This document shows, piece after piece, positions 1-8,625 of a DNA stretch of 64,000 nt. The translations under genes were made by a program, and so were the position numbers. This DNA comes from Rhodoferax sp. BLA1 (GTDB taxonomy: Bacteria > Pseudomonadota > Gammaproteobacteria > Burkholderiales > Burkholderiaceae_C): contig NZ_SZVI01000012.1 in NCBI RefSeq assembly GCF_013416775.1, positions 1-64,000 on the forward strand, written 5' to 3'. The notes under the pieces were generated by a model. The model was given only the letters and a program-made list of their open reading frames with translations, made no database searches and was not told the DNA's origin. Each line of letters starts with the position of its first letter. The first letter of the stretch is position 1.

Positions 1-1
1 G

Positions 2-124
2 TACCTGGAAAACTACCTGGGCTGGCGGCGTATGCTTGAGCGCTATCACCAAAGCATCTCTCCTGGCGTTTGTCTGCAGGAAGCGCTGGGACGATATTCA
101 TCGCAACAGTTAATTCAGACATAG
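2..124 (+). mobile_element. 3' end of an IS1595-like transposase gene, cut by the window edge
   Basis: An open frame enters from the left edge and stops at TAG 122-124. It encodes about 40 C-terminal residues beginning YLENYLGWRRMLERY. From memory, IS1595-type DDE transposases end with a very similar YLPNYLGWR-like segment followed by a short helix, so I assign that family tentatively. The stop lies about 10 bases before the point where deacetylase homology on the other strand begins. That fits an insertion sequence whose right end is near 130. Terminal inverted repeats and target duplication cannot be checked because the rest of the element lies outside the window. Confidence 0.55.
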
Positions 125-131
125 CCCTGTC

Positions 132-542
132 ATAGGCCCACAAATTGCCCTTGCCGATGGAAAAGCTCGGTGCCCGGTAACCCAGGATGCGCTGGCCCGA
201 CAGGTCTTCGAGCAGTTTTTTGGCGCTGTCGATGTCGCTGAGAAACTCCTGTGGTGACTGGTCGCTGGCGCGTTGGTGGCCGTAGCCGTGGCTGGCGAGT
301 TCGTGCCCGTTGTCAACAATCTGCCGCACCAATTGGGGGTAACGCTCGGCGATCCAGCCCAGCGTGAAAAAGGTGGCATGGGTGTGGTGGCGCGCCAGCA
401 ACTCCAAGATGGTCAGGATGTTGCGCTCGACGCGGCATTCGCGGCTGTCCCACTCGGTACGGGCGATGTAAGGGGCAAATGCCGAGACCTGAAAATAGTC
501 CTCGACATCAATCGTCATCGCGTTGGTCAAACCTGTTGGCAT
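132..542 (-). pseudogene. XrtA-type polysaccharide deacetylase, N-terminal half only, interrupted by an insertion
   Basis: Read from ATG at 542, the product starts MPTGLTNAMTIDVEDYFQV. It contains the catalytic-site motif DVED (about residues 11-14) and the metal-binding SHGYGH segment (about 87-92) of the NodB/CE4 polysaccharide deacetylases, in the form found in XrtA/PEP-CTERM loci. Homology holds to about residue 137 (APSFSIGKGNLWA) and then stops near position 132, where the transposase tail begins. The frame stays open into the insertion, so a chimeric peptide could be made, but the C-terminal half of the catalytic domain is missing here. Family members are about 280 residues long. In XrtA loci this enzyme modifies the exported polysaccharide. 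It is the last visible gene of the leftward operon. Confidence 0.75.
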
Positions 543-570
543 GCTATGGCCTCCGTGAGGGTGCTCGGGG

Positions 571-1680
571 TCAAGCCTCTTTGTCCGGCGCGCCACTGGC
601 CGCTTTGACCAGCCGTTGCAACATCACCAGAATTTCCAGGTTGATGCGTTCCAGACGCAAGGCGCTGGCTTCCAGGCGACGCAACCGAATGTCGTATTGC
701 TCGGCATTCAGGGTGGCGATCTGGCCCGAGATGGCCTGGCCTAGGCCAGCTGGAAGCTGTAGCTTGGCCAGGTCGGCATCGGAGGCGTTGGCCGAGGACA
801 AATCAGAAATAAAGGAGTCAGTCCAGCCAGGTCCTTCGGGTGAGGAGATGGGCTTGGACATCGAGACCGATTCGTCGTTGATCTCGCTGACCACCTCGTT
901 GACCTCTTCGACGCCAAAGCTCTCTTTGCTGGCCAGGTAGCCCGACAGCAACAGGCGGTCACACACCAGGTTGATGCGCCGTGGGATACCGTTGGTGGCC
1001 CTGAAGATGGCCTCGAAGGCCGCCGCATCAAAGGCGGGTCGCTCGGGCTTGGCACCCGCACATTTGAGGCGGTGTTCGATATACCCCTGTGTCTCCGCCA
1101 AGTCCAGCGGCCCAATGTGGCAGGTAGCCGTAACCCGCTGGCGCAATTGCTGCATGCCTGGGCTTTGCAGAATGGCGCGAAATTCAGGCTGGCCAATTAA
1201 AAAAGTCTGCAGCAGGGCTTGCTGGCCATATTGGAAGTTGGACAACATGCGCAGTTCTTCTACCGCCCGGTGGGTCAGGTTTTGCGCTTCATCCACAATC
1301 AGCAGGCAACGTTTGCCCTGGCTGGTGTGGTTGACCAAGAAGGCCTCCAGCGCCATCAATAAATCGGACTTGGAGACATCTTTGACCCGCACACCAAAGG
1401 CCGCGCCCACCATGCGCAAGGTGTCTTCGGCATCAAGCTGGGTGGTAACCAGGTTGGCGGCCACCACTTTGTCAGCATCCAGGCCATCGAGCAGGCCGCG
1501 CACCACGGTGGTCTTGCCGGCACCAATTTCACCAGTGATGACAATGAACCCCTCATTACGCATGACGCCGTACTCAAGGTAGGCCTTGGCGCGTCTGTGT
1601 TGTTTGCTAGCGTAATAGAAGCGTGGATCCGGGTTGATCTGGAAGGGTTCGCTGCTTAATCCGTAATAGGCTGCATACAT
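571..1680 (-). CDS. XrtA/PEP-CTERM system-associated AAA ATPase (ExeA/GspA-like)
   Basis: The 369-residue protein begins MYAAYYGLSSEPFQINPDP, the usual start of the XrtA-associated ExeA-like ATPases. Walker A is GEIGAGKTT at residues 50-58 and Walker B is CLLIVDEAQ at about 125-133. The C-terminal third (from about 270) is low in motifs and ends in a predicted coiled region. In the family these are cytoplasmic ATPases encoded with the exopolysaccharide machinery; their exact role is not established. The start lies 3 bases after the stop of the upstream gene, which supports cotranscription. Downstream lies the broken deacetylase gene. Confidence 0.88.
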   Translation of the reverse strand: MYAAYYGLSSEPFQINPDPRFYYASKQHRRAKAYLEYGVMRNEGFIVITGEIGAGKTTVVRGLLDGLDADKVVAANLVTTQLDAEDTLRMVGAAFGVRVKDVSKSDLLMALEAFLVNHTSQGKRCLLIVDEAQNLTHRAVEELRMLSNFQYGQQALLQTFLIGQPEFRAILQSPGMQQLRQRVTATCHIGPLDLAETQGYIEHRLKCAGAKPERPAFDAAAFEAIFRATNGIPRRINLVCDRLLLSGYLASKESFGVEEVNEVVSEINDESVSMSKPISSPEGPGWTDSFISDLSSANASDADLAKLQLPAGLGQAISGQIATLNAEQYDIRLRRLEASALRLERINLEILVMLQRLVKAASGAPDKEA

Positions 1681-1683
1681 GGG

Positions 1684-3210
1684 TTAAAACTGCACATTGA
1701 GGTTGCCAGTCACCGCGTTCTCGGTGTAGGGGGTGGTGGCGTTGTCAGACACCACTCGGCGCAGGCCTAGTGAGGCTGCTGTTCTTCTGCCAACTTTTCC
1801 GGAGAGATTGACATTGAATGACCGGAGTGTGGTTTCCTCGGCCGTTGTGGTGCCGGAGGTGTTTTGCCGCGATAGCGACAAGCCCAAGGAATAGTCCGGT
1901 GTCAAACGGTGGCTGTAGTTGATACTGAAGCCGTTCTGGACGACTGTGGCTCCGCTGGACAAGTTGTCCACGACGCTGGTGATGGTGTCCAGACGGTTGC
2001 TCTCGGTGCGCGACAGCAAAAAAGTAATAGTGTCACGGATCCCCAGCAGGGCCAAGGACAGGTTCTGGCTGCGTTGCACCGCTATCGCTGAAGTCAGAAA
2101 GCCTCCAATAACAGGGATATTGGCACTGAGACCATACAACTGCAGTAAAGCGTTGACCCTCTGGGCACGCTCTGTGGCTGAGAGTCCGCTGCCTTCCAGC
2201 TGGCTGTAAAACAAGTCATAGAGGTTGCCAACGATCCCCACACCATTTTGGTTGGGGGTGGTTGACACATCTTTGCTGTCGGAAAAACGCCAGACGGTGC
2301 GAGCACTGCGATGCTCAAAACTCACATTGTGGGTGTTGCCAAATGAACGTTTGCCGGTCAGTGCAGATAGGCTGGTTCTCTCGGACGGGAACCAGTTGAT
2401 CCCCACGCTGCTGGTGCTGTAGTTTTGTTTGTCCAAGCTGGTGTAATTGTTCGATTCCTGGCCAGCATTGGCGGACAGCTTGACCTGGGGTGTGACCTCG
2501 TAGGTCAAACCCAGGCTATAGGTGTCGGCCTGGGTGGTACGTCCGGCGCTGTAACTGGCTTGCTGGCGCGACAGGTCTGCGGTCCAACCCAGGCTGCGAA
2601 AAGCCGACGCATTGCTGACCTTGACCACGCTGTTGGTGGTGGCGGTGTCGGAGGCGGCAGCACTGTCGCTGGAACTCACCGAGCGGCTGATACGTGCCTC
2701 GTAATTGGCCGCATTACCGAGCCGTCCCTTGACATAGGGCGAGAGGTTGTAGCTGGCCACCTCGGTCCGGTTGGCGTTAATGGCTGTGTTGTTGGTCGAC
2801 TGGGTGCCAAAAGCAGAAATGGTCTGTTGCGAGATGTTGCCGCTGAAATCCAGGAAAGCCCAGTTGTCAACCGCTTCCCAGGTGCCAAAGGTGTTGAGTG
2901 CATTCTGGTTGCGACTGGCGGCCGTACCCTGGGCGTAATCGACGTGTGTCAGCGAGTAGTCAAAATAGGTCTTGAGCCTGGCACCATTGATGTCGACGTG
3001 GACGCCGGGGCTGACTTCGGTGATCTGATCAGACTTGGCGGCCGTACTGCTCAGCGCTACATTGTCAGTGACCGTTTCGTTCACTGACACACGTGCAGAG
3101 ATGGACACCACCTGCGTAGCTGCACCCGGGCCGACGTCTTGAGCCCAGGCCACAGTCCCAGACAACATCAGCAACGTCGCAATAGGGTGCATGACGCGCT
3201 CGGTGTTCAT
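1684..3210 (-). CDS. XrtA/PEP-CTERM system outer-membrane beta-barrel protein (TIGR03016-type)
   Basis: The 508-residue protein has an N-terminal signal peptide (about residues 1-23, cleavage after AWA). After it come long stretches of alternating polar and hydrophobic residues rich in Ser, Thr, Asn and Tyr, typical of a large outer-membrane barrel, ending in NLNVQF with the terminal Phe expected for such proteins. Position in the operon and length match the TIGR03016 family found only with XrtA exopolysaccharide loci, probably an outer-membrane partner in polysaccharide secretion. Its start codon overlaps the stop of the kinase gene (3207-3210), so the two are translationally coupled. An in-frame ATG six codons in (MHPIATLL) is a possible alternative start. 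Confidence 0.85.
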   Translation of the reverse strand: MNTERVMHPIATLLMLSGTVAWAQDVGPGAATQVVSISARVSVNETVTDNVALSSTAAKSDQITEVSPGVHVDINGARLKTYFDYSLTHVDYAQGTAASRNQNALNTFGTWEAVDNWAFLDFSGNISQQTISAFGTQSTNNTAINANRTEVASYNLSPYVKGRLGNAANYEARISRSVSSSDSAAASDTATTNSVVKVSNASAFRSLGWTADLSRQQASYSAGRTTQADTYSLGLTYEVTPQVKLSANAGQESNNYTSLDKQNYSTSSVGINWFPSERTSLSALTGKRSFGNTHNVSFEHRSARTVWRFSDSKDVSTTPNQNGVGIVGNLYDLFYSQLEGSGLSATERAQRVNALLQLYGLSANIPVIGGFLTSAIAVQRSQNLSLALLGIRDTITFLLSRTESNRLDTITSVVDNLSSGATVVQNGFSINYSHRLTPDYSLGLSLSRQNTSGTTTAEETTLRSFNVNLSGKVGRRTAASLGLRRVVSDNATTPYTENAVTGNLNVQF

Positions 3211-4130
3211 GCTGCTTGCTCCCCCTGTTTATCGTGACCATACCCCCCTCCGTACCCATAGCTGTAGCCGTACCCGCTTTTGAACAAGGTACTTGCGCGA
3301 TTCAACAGCAGCAGCTTGACAGGGCAGGCCTCAATGGTGGCCAACGCCTGTTTGACCTCGGATTGCAAGGTCTTGCCGGCATGCACCACCGTCACAATCT
3401 GCCCCATATGGGTGGCCAGCACACGGGCTTCGGTGGTGATCAGCAAAGGGGGAGAGTCAAAAATGATGATGCGGTCTGGGTAACGCGCTGCCATGTCTTC
3501 CAGCAGATTGACCATGGCATCACTGGCCAGTAGTTCTGTGGCACGTGGATGGGATGTCCCACTGGGCAAAATGGTCAATTTCTCGACGTTGGTTTTGAGC
3601 AAGACGGATGACATGTCCAGCTTGTCATCCAAGACCAGATCAAGCAGGCCCGGCCCATCGGGCAAGCCCAGCATGCGCATGACCGATGGGCGCGCCACAT
3701 CGGCATCTACCAACATCACCGTGTTGTCCAGTTCCGTGGCGATGCTCATCGCCAGGTTGATTGAGGTGAAGCTTTTTCCTTCACCGGGCAAGGCGCTGGT
3801 CACCATGATCAGGTTGCCATTGGTTATGACGGAAGCACCTTTGCCCATCGCGTTTTTGATCAAAGGACGTTTGATCACACGGTATTGGTCTGCAATCTCT
3901 GAGCGTGCTGAACTGGGGTTGATAAATCCTGCTTTGGTCAGAGCGTCCAAGTCCAAGTCGACCCGCCGCGATGTGGCTACTGGCTCGGGAGGTTTTTGTG
4001 CAGCTGCGGGGGGGGCTGCCTCAGCCAGTGGAGATCTTGGTGTCGCTGCAGTGGATGTGCTTGGCATCTCCACACCCGCTTGCCGCAATTGTTCCAGCCG
4101 TCGGGCTGCCTGTTCAATCAAGCTACTCAT
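3207..4130 (-). CDS. XrtA-associated tyrosine autokinase (BY-kinase)
   Basis: This 307-residue cytoplasmic bacterial tyrosine kinase has Walker A (SALPGEGKS, about 112-120), Walker A' (VMLVDADVARPS, 138-149) and Walker B (IIIFDSPPLL, 221-230). The C-terminus carries a tyrosine cluster with five Tyr in GYGYSYGYGGGYG, the usual autophosphorylation tail. The kinase has no membrane segment of its own; as in many proteobacterial-like and Gram-positive split systems, its activator is probably the separate chain-length protein encoded next upstream (7 bases away). Cycles of phosphorylation are expected to set polymer length and export. It is coupled to the downstream outer-membrane protein gene by a 4-base overlap. 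Confidence 0.92.
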   Translation of the reverse strand: MSSLIEQAARRLEQLRQAGVEMPSTSTAATPRSPLAEAAPPAAAQKPPEPVATSRRVDLDLDALTKAGFINPSSARSEIADQYRVIKRPLIKNAMGKGASVITNGNLIMVTSALPGEGKSFTSINLAMSIATELDNTVMLVDADVARPSVMRMLGLPDGPGLLDLVLDDKLDMSSVLLKTNVEKLTILPSGTSHPRATELLASDAMVNLLEDMAARYPDRIIIFDSPPLLITTEARVLATHMGQIVTVVHAGKTLQSEVKQALATIEACPVKLLLLNRASTLFKSGYGYSYGYGGGYGHDKQGEQAA

Positions 4131-4137
4131 AGGTCAT

Positions 4138-5703
4138 TCATCCTGCTTGGTTGGACGTCAGGAACAGCGCAGCCATTCCGAGACCGAACACAACTACCAG
4201 GCCCCCGGTAGCGGCTAAAAATTTCACCAACTCAGACTTTCGCCGCTGTGCACTGCCATCATCGACCAGCAGGGATACCACCCCTAGCAAGGGCAAGCCC
4301 AAGGTTTCACTCATGGCGTTGGCATCGTAGAACACAGCTCGTATCTGGCCCAGCAGGAAGGTCACACCCAAGCCTGCTGCCAAGGCTGCCAGCAAGGCCA
4401 ACGGCATCAGCAGCAGACGGTTGGGGGCGACGGGTTTGGGCGACGCACGTGGCGGGTCAATCAGTCGGAAATCTGCTACGCCGGTGACGTTGTCCAGATC
4501 CCCCGACATGGTGGCAGATTCACGCCGTGACACCAAGTCGTTGTAATTTTTCTTGTTGATCTCGTAGTCGCGGTTGAGTTGGGCAAACTCTGCCTCAATC
4601 TGCGGCGCGGTTTTCATGGCTTCGCGCGCCTTGGCATAACGTGCGTCATATTCAGCCACACGTGCCCTCAGAGAGGCAACCTGTACTTCTGAAGTAGCCA
4701 TCACCCGACTCAGTTCCTGATAAGCCAGCGTATTGTTGGACGGCACAGCAGCGGGGTTCGCCAATGCAGCTTTGCGCAATTCCTGGATCTCCTTGCGTTT
4801 CTGCTCCTCCAGCTCCTTGATTAGGCGTTGGGCACTAACTACATCGGGATGTTGTTCTGTGAAGCGCTGCAACAAAGCGTCCAGATTTCGCTTTTGCGCA
4901 TCAATACGCGAGTCAATTTCCGGCGTGGAAATCGAGGCGGACGCATCCGACATCAGGTTCTTGGAATTGGTAGCGCGTTCTGCATCCAATTGCCTTTTGG
5001 CAGCATCCCGAGCGTTTTCGGCTTCGCGTAACTCCAATCTGGCTTGTCGCAACTGCTCTGAAATGGCGCCCAACTGCCCAGCCATATCGCGCCCTTCGGT
5101 CGTCTGCAAGTCAATGTTGCGCAATCTGAATTCCTTGAGCCGCGCCTCAGCTTCTTCGAGCTTGGTCACATAGGTCTTGATTTGCTCTTCGATGAATTTT
5201 TTGGCGGTGTCTGAGTCCTGGCGCGAGCTGCCCATGCTGGACTCTACAAAGATCGACACCAAAGACTGCACCACTTTTTTTGCCTTTTCAGGATCTGTGT
5301 CCCGATAGGCCAAGGTGTAGATGTTGTCACGGCCCACATTCTTGATTTCCAATGTCTTTGACACCCGATCAATCAGCGCGTCCTGCTCGGCTTTGGATGC
5401 GTTGCCCAGGTCCAGATCTGCCATGCGGATCAATTTTTCGACATTGGGGCGGGTGATCAATGTGCGACTGAGCATCATCACCTGCTGCTCGACATTGGGT
5501 TGCACCGCCAGTCCCGACATCAAAGGCTTCAGAATAGACTGTGTATCCACATAAATGCGTGCACTGGCTTCGTACTTGTCAGGCACAGCCATCACCCCTA
5601 TGACACCGACAACGGCCACCAACCAAGCTGCGATCAGACCGCGCCAGCGGTGTTTCCACATGCCCCGGGCTATGGCTGTTACCTGACTAATCAACTCATC
5701 CAT
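4138..5703 (-). CDS. XrtA system polysaccharide chain-length determinant (Wzz-like)
   Basis: The protein is 521 residues long. A first membrane segment lies at about 21-40 (LIAAWLVAVVGVIGVMAVP), followed by the Wzz domain with the typical YVDTQSILKPL region. A long coiled coil spans about 180-400, a Pro-rich PPRASPKPVAPNR motif precedes a second membrane segment at about 425-450, and a third hydrophobic segment lies at about 495-517. It is an inner-membrane polysaccharide co-polymerase expected to work with the tyrosine kinase encoded just downstream to control chain length. Size and domain order match the XrtA-locus version (TIGR03007-like). It lies 81 bases from the export lipoprotein gene upstream. 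Confidence 0.92.
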   Translation of the reverse strand: MDELISQVTAIARGMWKHRWRGLIAAWLVAVVGVIGVMAVPDKYEASARIYVDTQSILKPLMSGLAVQPNVEQQVMMLSRTLITRPNVEKLIRMADLDLGNASKAEQDALIDRVSKTLEIKNVGRDNIYTLAYRDTDPEKAKKVVQSLVSIFVESSMGSSRQDSDTAKKFIEEQIKTYVTKLEEAEARLKEFRLRNIDLQTTEGRDMAGQLGAISEQLRQARLELREAENARDAAKRQLDAERATNSKNLMSDASASISTPEIDSRIDAQKRNLDALLQRFTEQHPDVVSAQRLIKELEEQKRKEIQELRKAALANPAAVPSNNTLAYQELSRVMATSEVQVASLRARVAEYDARYAKAREAMKTAPQIEAEFAQLNRDYEINKKNYNDLVSRRESATMSGDLDNVTGVADFRLIDPPRASPKPVAPNRLLLMPLALLAALAAGLGVTFLLGQIRAVFYDANAMSETLGLPLLGVVSLLVDDGSAQRRKSELVKFLAATGGLVVVFGLGMAALFLTSNQAG

Positions 5704-5784
5704 AGGGGAAGTTCTTATAAATCAAAAGGACATGCAAAGCGAGGCCCACCAAGGCTCAAGCAGAGCCAAGGCGGAGAGGCAAAA

Positions 5785-6450
5785 TCAGAACCAACCTTGA
5801 GGAATGATCAACACATCACCCGGTTTCATCTCGACATTGGCGGAGATGTCGCCACGTTTGATCAGGTCGTTCAGGCGTACTGAGTAACGCTTGTCACCTT
5901 CAGCGGCACGGGTGATGGAGGCGCCGTTGCCATCCGCAAAGTCAGTCAGACCGCCGACAGCAATCATCACGTCAAGCAGCGTCATCTTTTGCTTGTATGG
6001 GAGAGCCTGAGGCTTTGCCGCTTCGCCCACCACACGAATCTGCTCGCTGTAAGGGCCGATGAAACCCGTCACGATCACCGTCACCACCGGGTCCCGTACC
6101 AATTTGCTCAATGCTTTTTCCACATCGCGGGCGATTTCTGTGGATGTTTTGCCCTGCACCACCAGTTCATCCACCAGTGGCGTGGCCAATTTGCCGTCTG
6201 GACGAACTGGCACCGACATGGACAGTTCTGGGTTGCGCCAAACGCTGATGTTCAGGTTGTCCCCTGGGCCCACGATGTAGTTGTAATCCGGTGTGGCCGC
6301 TATGGAAGGTGCAGGCGGGTAGTTGCCACCGGTGGCACAGCCAGCCAGCCAGACTGCTGCCAAACCAGCGGCGGCGCAGCGCCCAATACGAGTCAAGATC
6401 GATGCGTTGGAAAAAAAGCTTTTCAAGATAAATCCCCTGGGTGAGGCCAA
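5785..6450 (-). CDS. XrtA system polysaccharide export lipoprotein (Wza-like)
   Basis: The 221-residue protein has a lipoprotein signal peptide with lipobox LAGC (Cys38). The polysaccharide export domain begins at YIVGPGDNLNISVWRNPEL, and a SLBB-like segment follows (VVGEAAKPQALPY ... MIAVGGLTDFA). It ends GDVLIIPQGWF. It should form the outer-membrane export channel for the exopolysaccharide. It is the first gene of the leftward XrtA operon. The 129 bases upstream (6451-6579) hold no other gene and must contain the promoter. I saw no clear sigma-70 or sigma-54 element there. The start could also lie a few codons further in. Confidence 0.9.
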   Translation of the reverse strand: MASPRGFILKSFFSNASILTRIGRCAAAGLAAVWLAGCATGGNYPPAPSIAATPDYNYIVGPGDNLNISVWRNPELSMSVPVRPDGKLATPLVDELVVQGKTSTEIARDVEKALSKLVRDPVVTVIVTGFIGPYSEQIRVVGEAAKPQALPYKQKMTLLDVMIAVGGLTDFADGNGASITRAAEGDKRYSVRLNDLIKRGDISANVEMKPGDVLIIPQGWF

Positions 6451-6579
6451 TGCAAGACGCGAGAAGCAGTGAAGACCAATATTAAAGCAATATAACGCAT
6501 TATTGATGCAAGTCCGCGTCAGAAAACATATCAGTTGTTGAGCTGTTTGTTATCTGAGGAACCCTCTCGGAGGAAGGTG

Positions 6580-7461
6580 TCAGCGCGTTGATTTACTTCC
6601 TTTTAGCACTGGTCTTATGAATTTGAGCAGCAACTGTTGCAGCGGATTGGCATTTCCAAACGGGCGCCAAGTGTGTTTGAGCTTTTGGTGGTAGGCGTCA
6701 AAATGCATGCCCCATGGGGCCGCCTTGATCTCTCCGCGTTTGAGCAGCACTTTGAGCACCGACACGCCCATCACCCCAGCGCACAGATCGCAGGCCATGA
6801 TGGTAGAGGGCCCCCGCTTCTCAGAGAAGTTCACTGCTTCGGGCGCTACCAGATAGTCACGGTTCATCATGGCGGGTGACAAACCTGCAATGAAACGGGC
6901 GTATTGTTCCTGTTGCTCGTGTCCTTTCACCTTGAAATAGTCTTCAAAACTCATGCCTGTCGGACTGAAGTAAAGAAAAGCGACGCCCATGCCCAGCGGC
7001 GCAGCGGTCAAAGCGGGGATGCCTTTTTCTCGACATTTGGCAAACACCATGCGTCGCGCAGGCAGGGCAAAAAAGTCCAATCCGTCGACATACACATCCA
7101 CATCCTGCAGAAAATCATCAATGTTCTCGGGTGTGACACCTTGTGGAAACAAACGCAAGCTGGTTTCGGGGTTGATGTCTTGGGCCAGCTTGGCCACAGT
7201 GTTAATTTTGGGTTGCCCCATGAAGGGCATGAAGGCACCAGCCTGACGATTCATGTTGTGAACATCAAAGTCGTCAAAGTCGGCGATGTTGAAGTTGGCC
7301 ATGCCAAGTCGACACAACGTGAGAAGATGAGCGCCACCCACACCTCCCAGGCCGGCGATGGCCACTCGGCTTTGACGCAGCTTTTCCTGCTCATCCAGCG
7401 TCACCCATCCAATGTTGCGGGAAAAGGCGCGTCCGTATTCAAACTGAAAAGATGTTGGCAT
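6580..7461 (-). CDS. ThiF/HesA-like (E1-type) adenylyltransferase domain protein
   Basis: The 293-residue protein has the E1-like Rossmann nucleotide-binding motif GLGGVGG (37-43), then the acidic IADFDDFDVHNMNRQ segment with the Asp, Asn and Arg that bind ATP-Mg in MoeB/ThiF proteins. I do not see the paired CxxC zinc motifs of MoeB. The Cys residues in MACDLCAG could be partial replacements. Such proteins adenylate a C-terminal carboxylate of a partner. No ubiquitin-like or sulfur-carrier gene is nearby, so the substrate is unknown. It is transcribed divergently from a nitroreductase-like gene 93 bases away; the two domains occur fused in the MoeY-like family. Confidence 0.75.
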   Translation of the reverse strand: MPTSFQFEYGRAFSRNIGWVTLDEQEKLRQSRVAIAGLGGVGGAHLLTLCRLGMANFNIADFDDFDVHNMNRQAGAFMPFMGQPKINTVAKLAQDINPETSLRLFPQGVTPENIDDFLQDVDVYVDGLDFFALPARRMVFAKCREKGIPALTAAPLGMGVAFLYFSPTGMSFEDYFKVKGHEQQEQYARFIAGLSPAMMNRDYLVAPEAVNFSEKRGPSTIMACDLCAGVMGVSVLKVLLKRGEIKAAPWGMHFDAYHQKLKHTWRPFGNANPLQQLLLKFIRPVLKGSKSTR

Positions 7462-7554
7462 ATATTTTTTTGTTTACGGTCTGTTGATGTCTCATTTTGC
7501 CCAGGTTGCCCCGCCGATCTAAGTACATTGTTCGTTAATTTATAGTTGGTGGCT

Positions 7555-8625
7555 ATGAGCCGTGAGATTCTTACCCGCATTCTCGACTTGGCACGCTGGG
7601 CACCCAGCGGAGACAACACCCAACCGTGGCGTTTCGAAATTGTGGGCGACTTGCACATCCGAGTGCATGGCTTTGATACCCGTGACCATGTTTTGTACGA
7701 CTACGACGGCCACCCCAGCCATATCGCGCATGGCGCATTATTGGAAACACTGCGCATTGCGGCGTCCAACTGGGGGCTGAAAGCCAGATGGTCTGCTTGC
7801 AGCACGGGCGATCACCGCACACCTGTCTATGAAGTGCATTTGGACAGTGATCCTGGACTGCAGCGTGACCCATTGTTTGACTGCATAGAAAGGCGGATGG
7901 TGCAGCGTCGGCCCATGCAAATCACGCCGTTGACACTGAATCAGCGTCAGGCACTGGCCTTGGCAGTGGGTGAAGGGTTTACCGTGCAATGGTTTGAGTC
8001 TGCTGCTCAGCGCCGACAAGTTGCAGCTCTGTTATGGCGCAGCGCCAGAATTCGCCTGATCTGCCCGGAAGCCTACCCGGTGCATAAAAGCATCATCGAA
8101 TGGGGCTCGCGCTTCAGCAGGGACCGCATTCCTGAAGAGGCTGTTGGTGTTGACCCCCTGACCGCAAGACTAATGCAGTGGGTGATGCAGAGCTGGAGCC
8201 GAGTAGACTTTTTCAACCGTTACCTGACGGGGACGATTGCGCCACGGCTACAGCTTGATCTGTTGCCTGGCTTACTCTGTGCGGCACATGTGCTGGTGCG
8301 CCCCGTACAGCCCCCGACTCAACTGGAAGACTGGGTATGTCTGGGCATGGCGGTGCAGCGTCTTTGGCTTACTGCCACACAACAGAGCTTGCATTTGCAG
8401 CCTCAGATGACGCCGGTTATTTTCAGGTGGTATGCCCGCGCTGGGCGGCGGTTTTCGACTTTACCCAGCTTGTTTGATCAGTCACTCCGCTTGGCTGACG
8501 ACTTTGAGCGCGTCACAAATTCTACGCAGACAGATTCTTTCGGATTCTTTGCCCGCGTCGGTGTCAGCCAGCCACCGGTCAGCCGTTCCATCAGGCTGGA
8601 CGTGGCTGACTTGATGAAGGTTTGA
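7555..8625 (+). CDS. nitroreductase-like protein, divergent partner of the ThiF-like gene
   Basis: A start at ATG 7555 gives 356 residues; a TTG at 7546 in the same frame is less likely. The N-terminus (ILDLARWAPSGDNTQPWRF) is the FMN-binding signature of the nitroreductase superfamily, with APSGDNTQPW close to the usual APSxxNxQPW. A second family block (QLEDWVCLGMAVQRLWLTA) lies near residue 255. The middle insert is longer than in classical NfsB-type enzymes, as in the MoeY-like and cobalamin-related branches. The substrate is unknown. Its 3' end overlaps the convergent DMT permease gene by 35 bases. Confidence 0.7.
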   Translation: MSREILTRILDLARWAPSGDNTQPWRFEIVGDLHIRVHGFDTRDHVLYDYDGHPSHIAHGALLETLRIAASNWGLKARWSACSTGDHRTPVYEVHLDSDPGLQRDPLFDCIERRMVQRRPMQITPLTLNQRQALALAVGEGFTVQWFESAAQRRQVAALLWRSARIRLICPEAYPVHKSIIEWGSRFSRDRIPEEAVGVDPLTARLMQWVMQSWSRVDFFNRYLTGTIAPRLQLDLLPGLLCAAHVLVRPVQPPTQLEDWVCLGMAVQRLWLTATQQSLHLQPQMTPVIFRWYARAGRRFSTLPSLFDQSLRLADDFERVTNSTQTDSFGFFARVGVSQPPVSRSIRLDVADLMKV

